Below the pieces are notes generated by a model. That model saw only the letters and a program-made list of their open reading frames with translations. It searched no databases and was not told where the DNA came from. From positions 1 to 64,000 of the forward strand of contig CAYVRR010000004.1 of NCBI GenBank assembly GCA_964453215.1: DNA of 64,000 nucleotides. Direction: 5' to 3'. Numbering within the stretch: position 1 is the first letter of the stretch; the number at the start of each line of letters is the position of its first letter. Positions 34,866 through 43,168 of the stretch are shown here, piece by piece. Origin of the DNA: SABI01 sp964453215 (GTDB lineage Bacteria > Spirochaetota > Spirochaetia > Sphaerochaetales > Sphaerochaetaceae). The position numbers and the translations under genes are program-made.

Positions 34866-35984
34866 TTAGTTTACAGTAAACTCATCAGGAGTAAATCCAC
34901 CAAAGTTAGATGGAGGGACAACTTTTCCACTCTTCACCTCTTGATATGCTTGATCTATTTTTTCAATAGTTGCTGGAGCCAATTGGTTTCGGTTTGGCGC
35001 TTTTACATATCCTGTAGAGTCTGTGTCAGCTTGTAGTAACATGTTTCCACCTGTGAAGGTGCCATCTTGAATTGAGTTCAATGCTCTTTCTACGTTTAAG
35101 CTCATTTTCTTAAGAACGCTTGTGAGTACTACGTTTTTATTTCCATACTCTCCATCATTCCATTGATCTACATCACATCCAATTACTCTGAGTTTTCCAT
35201 TACTCTCTTTAGCTGCGGTAAATGCTCCATTACCAGTAGCTCCTGCTGCAACTAAAAGGGTGTCAACTCCTCGCTGGATTAACTGTTCAGTTACTACTTT
35301 TCCACCAGCTTCATCTGCAAAGGATCCAACATAGTTTCCTCCCACATTAGCTCCAGTTACATCTGTCCCTGCTTGGCTAGCTAGTTCAACAATTTCAACA
35401 TTTTTGTTAAATTTAGCGTTAGCATACTTCACACCAGCTTCAAATCCATATTGATAATTTACATTCGATGGATAGGCAACACCATTTAATACAGCAACTT
35501 TATTAGTTTTTGTCTCTAAAGCAGCTCCAACTCCTGCAAAGAAACCAGACTCTTGCTCTGCAAACTGCATAGCATAGACATTTGGTAACTCAAGGGTGTT
35601 CCCTTGTGGATCTGTTGGGTAGGTGTCAACTAAGATAAATTTTGTTTCGGGGTTGTCAATTGCTAATTGTCCAATTCCTGCAAACTGAAATCCAGTACAG
35701 ACCAACACATCGTAGTCAGCAACAACATCAGCAGTTGTTTTAAGAGCCATTGCTACATCGCCACTAGGTTCTCTAATAGGGGTAACTTTTGCTCCTGGGT
35801 TATTTTTAATAAAAGCTAAAATCCCATTGTAGTTATCTTGGTTAAAAGATCCATCATCAACACCAGAAGGGGTTGAAATAATTGCAATATTTAATCCCTT
35901 TTCTGCTTCTACCTCACTTTTCCCACCTGCAAAGAGGATGGCGCTCATCATGACAAGAGCCAATACTACCATTAGTTTTTTCAT
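34866..35984 (-). CDS. BMP/PnrA-family nucleoside-binding protein
   Basis: 372 residues. The signal peptide ends ...ILFAGGKSE with no cysteine, so unlike Treponema TmpC/PnrA it is not predicted to be lipidated. NIAIISTPSGVDDGSFNQDNYNG is the start of the Bmp domain, followed by VLVCTGFQFAG, and GGKVVTEQLIQRGVDTLLVAAG. PnrA proteins bind purine nucleosides. AAGGAA precedes ATG 35984. Placement after mtnP-mtnA suggests nucleosides such as adenosine, inosine or methylthioadenosine as ligands (inference). Confidence 0.9.
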   Translation of the reverse strand: MKKLMVVLALVMMSAILFAGGKSEVEAEKGLNIAIISTPSGVDDGSFNQDNYNGILAFIKNNPGAKVTPIREPSGDVAMALKTTADVVADYDVLVCTGFQFAGIGQLAIDNPETKFILVDTYPTDPQGNTLELPNVYAMQFAEQESGFFAGVGAALETKTNKVAVLNGVAYPSNVNYQYGFEAGVKYANAKFNKNVEIVELASQAGTDVTGANVGGNYVGSFADEAGGKVVTEQLIQRGVDTLLVAAGATGNGAFTAAKESNGKLRVIGCDVDQWNDGEYGNKNVVLTSVLKKMSLNVERALNSIQDGTFTGGNMLLQADTDSTGYVKAPNRNQLAPATIEKIDQAYQEVKSGKVVPPSNFGGFTPDEFTVN

Positions 35985-36021
35985 TTCCTTACATCTCCTT
36001 GATTATCAAAATCTTTCTTAT

Positions 36022-36049
36022 AGTATATAGCTAGATACAAAAGAAACAA
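36022..36049 (-). promoter_or_regulatory. Candidate promoter for the BMP transporter genes
   Basis: On the minus strand TTGTTT (36044-36049), a 16-base spacer and TATACT (36022-36027) lie about 40 bases before the binding-protein ATG. Direct repeats (36048-36082) abut the -35 box. Confidence 0.5.
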
Positions 36050-36082
36050 CTCATCTCAATATGTATCTAACTCTATCTCAAT
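36048..36082. promoter_or_regulatory. Direct repeats upstream of the BMP transporter promoter
   Basis: AACTCATCTCAAT (36048-36060) and AACTCTATCTCAAT (36069-36082) are near-identical direct repeats eight bases apart, about two helical turns between centres. The second reaches to within seven bases of the mtnA stop. DeoR-family repressors often bind direct repeats, and one is encoded in the same cluster. Confidence 0.45.
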
Positions 36083-36088
36083 AATATG

Positions 36089-37147
36089 CTAAAGCTCCAT
36101 ATGCTTCTTTACTTCGCGACTTGTGATTTCAGTAATAATCCCTTTTTCTGTAATAATACCACTAATTAAGGTACTCATCGTTACATCAAAAGCAGGGTTA
36201 AATACCTGTACACCCAATGGGCCAGTTCTTTTTCCAAACCCATTAATAACCTCTTCTCCATCCCTTTGTTCTATTGGGATATCATCTCCTGTTTTGGTTG
36301 CTAAGTCAAATGTTGAAGTTGGGGCAGCTACATAAAACGGAACGCCATAATTTTTAGCAATAATTGCAACCCCCAAAGTCCCTATTTTGTTAGCAACATC
36401 TCCATTTGCTGCAATTCTATCTGCCCCAACAATAATAGCATCAATTTTACCCATTTTCATCACAATAGCTGCCATACTATCACAAAGGACAGTTACATCA
36501 AGGCCAGCTTTTAATAGTTCATAGGAGGTAAGGCGTGAGCCTTGTAAAAGGGGGCGCGTTTCATTTGAATAGACTTTAAAATTATATCCCCTTTCATGAC
36601 CTAAATAGAGTGGAGCTAAAGCTGTTCCATATCCACTTGTTGCAAGCCCTCCAGCATTACAGTGGGTCATAATACCCATCCCTTTTTTAAAGAGGGTAAG
36701 ACCATGCTCTCCAATAGACTTTGACATCTCTTGGTCTTCTTTCAAAATCGCATAACTCTCTTCTTTAAGAGATGAGAGGATGGATGCTATTGAAGTGTTT
36801 TTATTGGCGACTTCTAAAAGAAGTCTTTTTTCCATCCTATCAAGTGCCCAAAAGAGGTTCACTGCTGTTGGACGAGATGATCCTAAGTATGCTTTTAAAT
36901 GAGAGGCATCTGTTATGAGGCTCTCTATTGAAGTGTGATTTGCTTTAAGAAGGCACACATACATTCCAAAAGCTGCTGCAATTCCAATAGCTGGAGCTCC
37001 TCTTACACGAAGTTTAAATATTGCTTCGAAAATATCTTCCTTCGTATCAAGATGAAGAAATACCTCTTTTTCAGGCAACTGAGTTTGATCGAGTAGATAA
37101 AGAGCTTTTTCACTCTTATCTAACATTACGGGAACAACTGTATTCAT
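36089..37147 (-). CDS. mtnA: S-methyl-5-thioribose-1-phosphate isomerase
   Basis: 352 residues from ATG 37147, which has AAGGAG about ten bases upstream; the frame is open back to a GTG at 37198 inside mtnP, a less likely start. KLRVRGAPAIGIAAAFG, MTHCNAGGLATSGYGTALA, and DAIIVGADRIAANGDVANKIGT are MtnA signatures, including the catalytic cysteine in HCNAGG and aspartate in GADR. It converts 5-methylthioribose-1-P to methylthioribulose-1-P after MtnP. Ribose-1,5-bisphosphate isomerases are relatives, but the pairing with mtnP favours MtnA. Confidence 0.92.
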   Translation of the reverse strand: MNTVVPVMLDKSEKALYLLDQTQLPEKEVFLHLDTKEDIFEAIFKLRVRGAPAIGIAAAFGMYVCLLKANHTSIESLITDASHLKAYLGSSRPTAVNLFWALDRMEKRLLLEVANKNTSIASILSSLKEESYAILKEDQEMSKSIGEHGLTLFKKGMGIMTHCNAGGLATSGYGTALAPLYLGHERGYNFKVYSNETRPLLQGSRLTSYELLKAGLDVTVLCDSMAAIVMKMGKIDAIIVGADRIAANGDVANKIGTLGVAIIAKNYGVPFYVAAPTSTFDLATKTGDDIPIEQRDGEEVINGFGKRTGPLGVQVFNPAFDVTMSTLISGIITEKGIITEITSREVKKHMEL

Positions 37148-37163
37148 AATTAGACTCTCTCCT

Positions 37164-37940
37164 TTATGATAAGTATAATAGTGAAGAGGTGCATTCACAC
37201 ATCTTTTGGTCTAAAACCGATGAACTAAAAATGTCACTAATAATCTCTATTGTATTGTTTCTTGCCTCTATGATTTCATGTTTATGATCGATCTGGGCAA
37301 GGTTTTCATCCTTCACACCACAGGCCATATTAGAAATCAATCCTATAGAAGCATAACACATACCGAGCTCTTTCGCTAAAAGAACTTCTGGTATTCCAGT
37401 CATTCCAACAATATCACCCTGCAAAATTCTATACATATTAATTTCACTTTTACTCTCAAATCTGGGTCCATCGGTGCACACATAGGTTTTGTTGGCAACT
37501 ACTAAGATATTTTTCTCTTTTGCTTTTTCGATAAAATGAGCTCGTAGATTTCTACAATATGGATCTTTCATATCTGTGTGGGCAACAACACCATCACTTC
37601 CATCAAAAAATGTTTTTATTCGTGATGTAGTGAAGTCTAAAAAATCATCAATTACTACAATAGAGCCAACTGGGATAGTCGCTTCGATTGCTCCACTAGT
37701 TGCTAAGGCATAGATATGGGTGATACCAAGTTCTTTTAAGGCCCACATATTTGCCCTGTAGGGTATTTTATGGGGCGGTGTAGTGTGGTCTAGTCCATGA
37801 CGGGGAAGAAAAAGGATCTCTTGTGTATCGAGAGTAAACTGATACGTTGCAACTTCCCCATATGGAGTTTTAATTGTATTGGGACCTCGTAGATTAGGTA
37901 GTGAGCTCACTCCTGTTCCACCAATAATTGCTTTATTCAT
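37164..37940 (-). CDS. mtnP: S-methyl-5'-thioadenosine phosphorylase family protein
   Basis: 258 residues. IGGTGVSSLPN (phosphate loop), PRHGLDHTTPPHKIPYRANMW, CTDGPRFESKSEI, and DIVGMTGIPEVLLAKELGM are hallmarks of MTAP/PNP family-2 phosphorylases. It releases adenine (or hypoxanthine) and 5-methylthioribose-1-P. AGGAG is eight bases from ATG 37940. Because an MTA/SAH deaminase is encoded at 49437-50726, the true substrate might be methylthioinosine instead. Confidence 0.9.
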   Translation of the reverse strand: MNKAIIGGTGVSSLPNLRGPNTIKTPYGEVATYQFTLDTQEILFLPRHGLDHTTPPHKIPYRANMWALKELGITHIYALATSGAIEATIPVGSIVVIDDFLDFTTSRIKTFFDGSDGVVAHTDMKDPYCRNLRAHFIEKAKEKNILVVANKTYVCTDGPRFESKSEINMYRILQGDIVGMTGIPEVLLAKELGMCYASIGLISNMACGVKDENLAQIDHKHEIIEARNNTIEIISDIFSSSVLDQKMCECTSSLLYLS

Positions 37941-37957
37941 ATGTTAGCTCCTCAACG

Positions 37958-38707
37958 TTATGATGTGTGTAGATGTACTGTTACAATATTTTTTTTGTTG
38001 TTAAAGGGGATATGTGCTTTATCTGTTGTGATGATATAATCAAAATCATCAACTGAAGCAAAAATGAAAGGGGAATCTTTATTAAACTTTGTTGAATCTA
38101 CTACTAAAATATTTATCTTACTTTGCTCAATCACTTTTTTATTTATTACTGAAACATCTTTATCAAAAGAACTCACCCCATGAGGAGAAACGCCACTCGC
38201 TCCAATAATAGAGGTTGTAAAATTCATAGCACTGATTTCATTAAATACAGAGGGGCCGTAGGTGATTGAAAAACTGTTTTCTAACTTTCCCCCAATTATT
38301 ACACTTTTTATATCATGTTCTACTAACTTTCTTGCGTGAAATATTCCATTTGTTACAACAGTAATATCTTTATCCTTAAGGAAAGGGATAAGGTAGTTCT
38401 CAGTTGTTCCAGGTCCTAAATAGATGACATCATTGTGATTGATGTAGGAGGCGGCTTTTGTACAGATAAGAAGCTTCTCTTCTAGGTTAACCTCTAATCT
38501 ATTGGAAACTGAATGATCAAGTTGTTCACTCAATTTTACCCCGCCTCCATTTAAAAGAATAATCTTTCCATCTAATTCTAACTTCTTCACATCTCTACGT
38601 ACGGTTGGCAGAGAGACTTGAGTATACTCTGCTAAGTCTTGTAAATAGACCACGCGATGTATTTTTATATAATCATATATTTTCTTTTGTCGTACGTAGG
38701 GAATCAT
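37958..38707 (-). CDS. DeoR-family transcriptional regulator
   Basis: 249 residues. The N-terminal HTH (RQKKIYDYIKIHRVVYLQDL, VSLPTVRRDVKKLE) and the C-terminal sugar-phosphate-sensing DeoRC domain (YLGPGTTE, VVTNGIFHARKL, IIGGKLEN, VVDSTKFN) are complete. It lies between the lipoprotein gene and mtnP, with short gaps, so it most likely represses this cluster in response to a phosphorylated (methylthio)ribose compound (inference). Confidence 0.88.
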   Translation of the reverse strand: MIPYVRQKKIYDYIKIHRVVYLQDLAEYTQVSLPTVRRDVKKLELDGKIILLNGGGVKLSEQLDHSVSNRLEVNLEEKLLICTKAASYINHNDVIYLGPGTTENYLIPFLKDKDITVVTNGIFHARKLVEHDIKSVIIGGKLENSFSITYGPSVFNEISAMNFTTSIIGASGVSPHGVSSFDKDVSVINKKVIEQSKINILVVDSTKFNKDSPFIFASVDDFDYIITTDKAHIPFNNKKNIVTVHLHTS

Positions 38708-38718
38708 ATCACCTGCCT

Positions 38719-39963
38719 TTATTGATAATCTTCTCCAGTGAGATAGCGATAGAATGCATTGTTTACATAAAAAGGTTCAACACTTACATCTAATCCACTT
38801 AAACTCTCTAGAGCTTTTACAAGTTCTTGGGAGCTCTCTATTAAGCTAAATGGGTGGATTGAATACCCATTCTCTCGTAACACACAATCAACTATTTCTT
38901 TATAGGCATCCTCATCAGGATTAAAGGTTGCACTATATAGTGGTTGCCACCATGCACCTTTAATGAGTTTTACCTCACTCCCTTTTGCTTGATTTTCATC
39001 ATTCTTTTTGGAGTACGTATGTATAATTCCATCAAATTTTTTAAGATCAGCTACACTCTCAAATTCAAATTTTACATCATACTCAACAGCATAGGCTAAA
39101 TAGAGGTCATCACTAAATTGAACTACTGAATAAAACTGACTTGGCTCTGGAACAGGACCCCAATCAAGGAGGTATTCGTATACTGACACTTTTGGCTCTA
39201 TTTGAATGTAAGCATCAATATCTTCACTGTGTAGAAGTACGACAAGTTGTTTTAGGTGAACTTCATCACTATGGCCATATTTAATTGTGTGGGATGGTAA
39301 AAATGAAGCGATATCGACATCTTTTTTCAAATTATACCCAGTAGAAGCTTTTTGTTGTACAGCAAGGGCTCCAACTTGATCAAGGTTGTCATCAGAAAAG
39401 AGGGTATATTGATTAAAAGCTAACGATATTCTTTCTAAAATATCATCATCACTAATTCTCCCAATTGAGTTACGGGCAAGACCCTCTGCTTTTGCCACTT
39501 GCATAATGAGGTATGTTGCTACATCAGAATGTAATGTAGATGAGGATAAAAGTTCTTTTGCAACAGCATCACTGATAAGGTGAGCATCAATACTCGTGGC
39601 GACATATGGTGCAATAAGGGGATCAGCTGATGTAATTCCAACTTTTTCTAATCTACGTAATGCTTTTTGAGGTGAGTAGGTGGCAGCGAGTTCACTTAAG
39701 TTGGTGGCATCGACAATGGCTTTAAAAACATTAAAGTTCTCTTCATCAACCACATCTCGCTGTAATAGAGCATTCATTGCACTATCAAAGGTTGAAATCT
39801 CTACACTCCCTTTCATGAGGGGAATACTATAGTATTCAAATAAATAGGCCGCATCCTTTTCATCTGAATAGCGAATTTCTTGGTGTTGACTTTCCATCGT
39901 GGCACAACCAATAACAGAAAATACTAGTGAGACGATGATGAACATCTTCATAATCTTTTTCAT
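38719..39963 (-). CDS. Predicted lipoprotein of unknown function
   Basis: 414 residues. A short signal peptide ends at the lipobox VIGC (Cys 19). The rest is soluble and mostly helical with many acidic residues; no domain recognised. Central part LDQVGALAVQQKASTGYNL and the aromatic SQFYSVVQFSDDLYLAYAVEYD suggest a globular periplasmic protein. AAGGAG precedes ATG 39963. It leads the minus-strand cluster and ends 11 bases before the DeoR start, so it may be regulated with nucleoside uptake. Confidence 0.7.
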   Translation of the reverse strand: MKKIMKMFIIVSLVFSVIGCATMESQHQEIRYSDEKDAAYLFEYYSIPLMKGSVEISTFDSAMNALLQRDVVDEENFNVFKAIVDATNLSELAATYSPQKALRRLEKVGITSADPLIAPYVATSIDAHLISDAVAKELLSSSTLHSDVATYLIMQVAKAEGLARNSIGRISDDDILERISLAFNQYTLFSDDNLDQVGALAVQQKASTGYNLKKDVDIASFLPSHTIKYGHSDEVHLKQLVVLLHSEDIDAYIQIEPKVSVYEYLLDWGPVPEPSQFYSVVQFSDDLYLAYAVEYDVKFEFESVADLKKFDGIIHTYSKKNDENQAKGSEVKLIKGAWWQPLYSATFNPDEDAYKEIVDCVLRENGYSIHPFSLIESSQELVKALESLSGLDVSVEPFYVNNAFYRYLTGEDYQ

Positions 39964-40011
39964 ACAAATTCTCCTTTAGTCACCTTTAAATTTTTTTAGA
40001 TACAAGAAGCA

Positions 40012-40042
40012 TGTGTGGTCTTTATAAAAACGATACCACACA
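40012..40042. repeat. Inverted repeat upstream of the lipoprotein gene
   Basis: TGTGTGGT (40012-40019) and ACCACACA (40035-40042) are perfect arms 15 bases apart. On the minus strand TATCGT (inside) lies 17 bases from a TGGACA, a possible weak promoter, so the repeat may be an operator for the lipoprotein-DeoR-mtnPA cluster. Confidence 0.4.
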
Positions 40043-40047
40043 TAGTA

Positions 40048-40290
40048 GGGGTTGTCCAGAAATTTTCATAAAAAGAAAATTATTGAAAATATGTGAAAAT
40101 TTATTTTCTCATCAAGCTGCTTCATCCCACTCTATACCCATACATTAATTCATCTTTTTTAACATTCTTTTGAAGTAAAGGGAGTTGGCTCACTCTGTGA
40201 GTATACGCAGTTTTTCTTCCCATCTAACAACCAATTGGTACATGAGAGAGCTACTTTATCAGATGTTTGTCCCCTATGGGTTGTTGCTAC
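40048..40290 (-). pseudogene. Possible remnant of an insertion sequence or dead gene
   Basis: This part of the 400-base gap 39964-40363 has no intact gene. On the plus strand GGGGTTGTCCAGAAA (40048-40062) looks like the terminal sequence of several IS families (minus: TTTCTGGACAACCC). On the minus strand a 48-codon open stretch (about 40305-40162) ends in a stop and appears to continue in another frame (NVKKDELMYGYRVG) before further stops. No transposase motif is certain, and only one end is seen. Confidence 0.3.
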
Positions 40291-40299
40291 TTTTGTGTT

Positions 40300-40327
40300 T
40301 TTACGTTAAAACGTATCAGTATACTAT
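40300..40327 (+). promoter_or_regulatory. Candidate promoter for gltX
   Basis: TTTACG (40300-40305), a 16-base spacer and TACTAT (40322-40327) lie about 37 bases before the gltX ATG. A TACGTT-AA-AACGTA inverted repeat overlaps the -35 box, and part of it recurs upstream of gdhA. Confidence 0.45.
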
Positions 40328-40363
40328 TAGTTTTCTTATACCAGAAGTTTAGGTGGTGATTAT

Positions 40364-41848
40364 ATGGAAGTTCGAGTTCGCTATGCCCCGTCTCCAACAG
40401 GGCTACAACATATTGGAGGAATAAGGACAGCGTTATTTAATTATTTCTTTGCCCGTTCTCAAAAGGGTAAATTCATTTTACGCATTGAAGATACAGATCA
40501 AGAAAGATCGAGTGAAGAAGCTCTTCAAGATTTATATGATACTCTTTCTTGGCTCAATATTACCCCCGATGAAGGACCCATCCAACAAGGCCCCTATGCT
40601 CCCTACGTTCAAAGTGAACGAGCTGATATATATAGAAATCATGCCTATGACCTCATTCAAAAAGAGAAAGCGTATAAATGTTTTTGCACAAGTGAGAGAC
40701 TTGATGCCTTAAGAGAAGAGCAAGTTGCCAATAAGAGTAAACAAATTGGGTATGATGGAAAGTGTCGGCACCTTAGTGAAGAAGAGATTAAAGAAAATGA
40801 GTCAAAAGGTATGCCCTTTGTTATCCGTCTTAAAGTTCCCAAAGAAGGTAAAACAACATTTCATGATGTTCTCATGGGAGATATTACGAGAAAGAATAAG
40901 GATGTGAATCCAGATCCTGTGCTATTAAAAAGTGATGGGTTTCCAACCTATCACCTTGCAAACGTGATAGATGATCACAGTATGAATATTACCCATATCA
41001 TGAGGGCTCAAGAGTGGATCCCATCAGGACCTCTTCATATTCTCATTTATGAAGCATTTGGGTGGACACCTCCCTTGTATTGCCACCTTCCCATGGTTAT
41101 GGGGAAAGATGGTAAAAAGCTCTCTAAACGACATGGCTCTACTGCAGTGAGAGATTTTAAGGAAAAAGGATACCTACCCGAAGCTCTATTAAATTACGTC
41201 TCTATGGTTGGGTGGTCGTATGATGATAAAACTCAGTTCTTTAGTATGGATGAACTTTGTACCCTCTTTAGTTTAGAAAAAATAAATAAAGCACCTGGTG
41301 TATTTGATTATAAAAAGCTCGATTGGTATAATGGCATGTATATCAGGGAAAAAAGTGATGATGAGTTATTCACCCTTTTACTCCCCTTTATGTGGGAGTG
41401 TGGCTATATCTCAAAAGAGGTGAGGGATGATGAAAAAGAGAAATTTCTTTCTATTATCCCACTCATTAAAGAGCGACTTAAGCTCTTAAGTGATGTTGGT
41501 GAATTAGTTAAGTTTCTCTACACAGATGATGAAGTAAAAGATTCATCACTATTAATTCCAAAAAAACAAACTCTCGTAGAAACCTATCAGGCCTTAAAAG
41601 GGGCACACCAGATATTAGTAGATCATCAAAGTGAGAGCGATGAAATTATTGAAGAGCATTTAAGCTTGTTAGCCTCAACGTTAGGTATAAAAGTAAATGG
41701 AGTGTTTATGCCAATAAGGGTGAGTGTAACAACATCTCCTGTCTCCCCCCCTCTGTTCGATTCTATTCGAGCCCTTGGGTGGGACACATCATTAAAAAGA
41801 ATTGAAAGAGCAATAACATTATTAGAAACTGAGGTAAAAAATGGCTGA
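40364..41848 (+). CDS. gltX: Glutamyl-tRNA synthetase
   Basis: 494 residues, full-length class I synthetase. RYAPSPTGLQHIGGIRTALFN holds the HIGH motif (H16-G19), RIEDTDQER follows, and GKKLSKRHG (about 249-257) is the KMSKS loop. Four cysteine/histidine zinc ligands are only partly evident. The C-terminal helical anticodon domain is present. Whether it is discriminating or also charges tRNA-Gln cannot be decided here. AGGTGGTGA precedes the ATG; it overlaps glyS by eight bases. Confidence 0.95.
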   Translation: MEVRVRYAPSPTGLQHIGGIRTALFNYFFARSQKGKFILRIEDTDQERSSEEALQDLYDTLSWLNITPDEGPIQQGPYAPYVQSERADIYRNHAYDLIQKEKAYKCFCTSERLDALREEQVANKSKQIGYDGKCRHLSEEEIKENESKGMPFVIRLKVPKEGKTTFHDVLMGDITRKNKDVNPDPVLLKSDGFPTYHLANVIDDHSMNITHIMRAQEWIPSGPLHILIYEAFGWTPPLYCHLPMVMGKDGKKLSKRHGSTAVRDFKEKGYLPEALLNYVSMVGWSYDDKTQFFSMDELCTLFSLEKINKAPGVFDYKKLDWYNGMYIREKSDDELFTLLLPFMWECGYISKEVRDDEKEKFLSIIPLIKERLKLLSDVGELVKFLYTDDEVKDSSLLIPKKQTLVETYQALKGAHQILVDHQSESDEIIEEHLSLLASTLGIKVNGVFMPIRVSVTTSPVSPPLFDSIRALGWDTSLKRIERAITLLETEVKNG

Positions 41849-43166
41849 AAACACATTAGAAAAGATTGTTTCCTTATGCAAACGAAGAGGGTTTATTTTC
41901 CAATCGAGTGAAATTTATGGAGGCTTAAGTGGTGCTTGGGATTATGGTCCACTAGGGGTTGAATTAAAGAATAATATTAGAGATTTTTGGTGGAAAGAGA
42001 TGACCCAAATGCACGATAATATTGTGGGACTCGATGCCTCTATTCTGATGCACCCAAAAGTGTGGGAAGCTAGTGGCCATATCTCTAACTTCACAGATCC
42101 AATGGTTGATTGTAAAGTGTGTAAAAGTAGGTTCAGAAGTGATCAGATTGACTTAAGTGCACCTTGTCAAAATTGTGGATCAAAAGATTCATTCACAGAA
42201 CCTAGAAACTTTAACTTAATGTTTTCAACTCACATGGGTTCTGTCCAAGACTCATCAAGTGTGGTCTATCTACGACCAGAAACTGCTCAAGGAATATATG
42301 CCGATTTTAAAAACGTAGTGCAATCAACACGAGTAAAGATTCCTTTTGGAATAGCCCAAGTAGGTAAATCTTTTAGAAATGAGATTACTACAAAGAATTT
42401 TATCTTCCGATCATGTGAATTTGAACAAATGGAGATGCAATATTTTGTAAAACCTGGTGAAGATGAAGCTTGGTTTGATTTCTGGAAAGAACAAAGAATG
42501 GCCTTTTATCATAAAATGGGAATTAATCCCGAAAGCCTTAGATGGCACAAACATGGGGATGATGAACTCGCTTTTTATGCAAAAGATGCCTATGATATCC
42601 AATACCTATTCCCAATGGGATGGCAAGAACTTGAAGGAGTTCATAACAGAACTGATTATGATCTATCTCAACATCAAAAATTTAGTGGAAAAGATCTCTC
42701 ATATCTCGATCAAGAAACGAATGAGCGCTTTGTTCCATATGTTGTAGAAACTTCAGCTGGGCTCACTCGTAATGTCCTTATGGCCCTTAGTGATGCATAT
42801 GAAGAAGAAACTCTCCCTGATGGAGACAAAAGAACTGTTCTTCATTTCCATCCAAAAATTGCTCCAGTTACTGTTGCTATCCTTCCCCTTGTGAAAAAAG
42901 ATGGAATTAGCGAAAAAGCAATGAAGTTAGAAAAAGAGCTAAGAGAAGATTTTGCAACCTTCTACGATCAAAGTGGAGCGATTGGAAGAAGATATCGGAG
43001 GATGGATGAAATTGGAACTCCCTATTGTGTCACCTTAGATTATCAAACACTAATAGATAATACAGTGACAGTGAGATATAGAGATTCAATGGAGCAAGAG
43101 AGAGTCCATATAGATGCCCTACCAGGACATTTAATGAATGCAACAAAGAACTACAAAAGAGGATAG
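41841..43166 (+). CDS. glyS: Glycyl-tRNA synthetase (alpha2 type)
   Basis: 441 residues, class II synthetase of the homodimeric type. KRRGFIFQSSEIYGGLSGAW and YGPLGVELKNN (motif 1 area), zinc-type CKVCKSRFRSD and CQNCGS, RPETAQGIYADFKN, FRNEITTKNFIFRS (motif 2) and AGLTRNVLMA (motif 3 area) are present, with an anticodon-binding domain at the end. It overlaps gltX by eight bases and is followed by tyrS after two bases, a synthetase operon. Confidence 0.95.
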   Translation: MAENTLEKIVSLCKRRGFIFQSSEIYGGLSGAWDYGPLGVELKNNIRDFWWKEMTQMHDNIVGLDASILMHPKVWEASGHISNFTDPMVDCKVCKSRFRSDQIDLSAPCQNCGSKDSFTEPRNFNLMFSTHMGSVQDSSSVVYLRPETAQGIYADFKNVVQSTRVKIPFGIAQVGKSFRNEITTKNFIFRSCEFEQMEMQYFVKPGEDEAWFDFWKEQRMAFYHKMGINPESLRWHKHGDDELAFYAKDAYDIQYLFPMGWQELEGVHNRTDYDLSQHQKFSGKDLSYLDQETNERFVPYVVETSAGLTRNVLMALSDAYEEETLPDGDKRTVLHFHPKIAPVTVAILPLVKKDGISEKAMKLEKELREDFATFYDQSGAIGRRYRRMDEIGTPYCVTLDYQTLIDNTVTVRYRDSMEQERVHIDALPGHLMNATKNYKRG

Positions 43167-43168
43167 AT

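Noticed and set aside
37148..37198. GTG start of mtnA inside mtnP
   Set aside because: ATG 37147 has AAGGAG at good spacing and gives the usual length; the extension has no family counterpart.
40328..40363. T-box leader before the synthetase genes
   Set aside because: No T-box sequence (TGGNACCGCG-like) or terminator hairpin is present upstream of gltX or argS.
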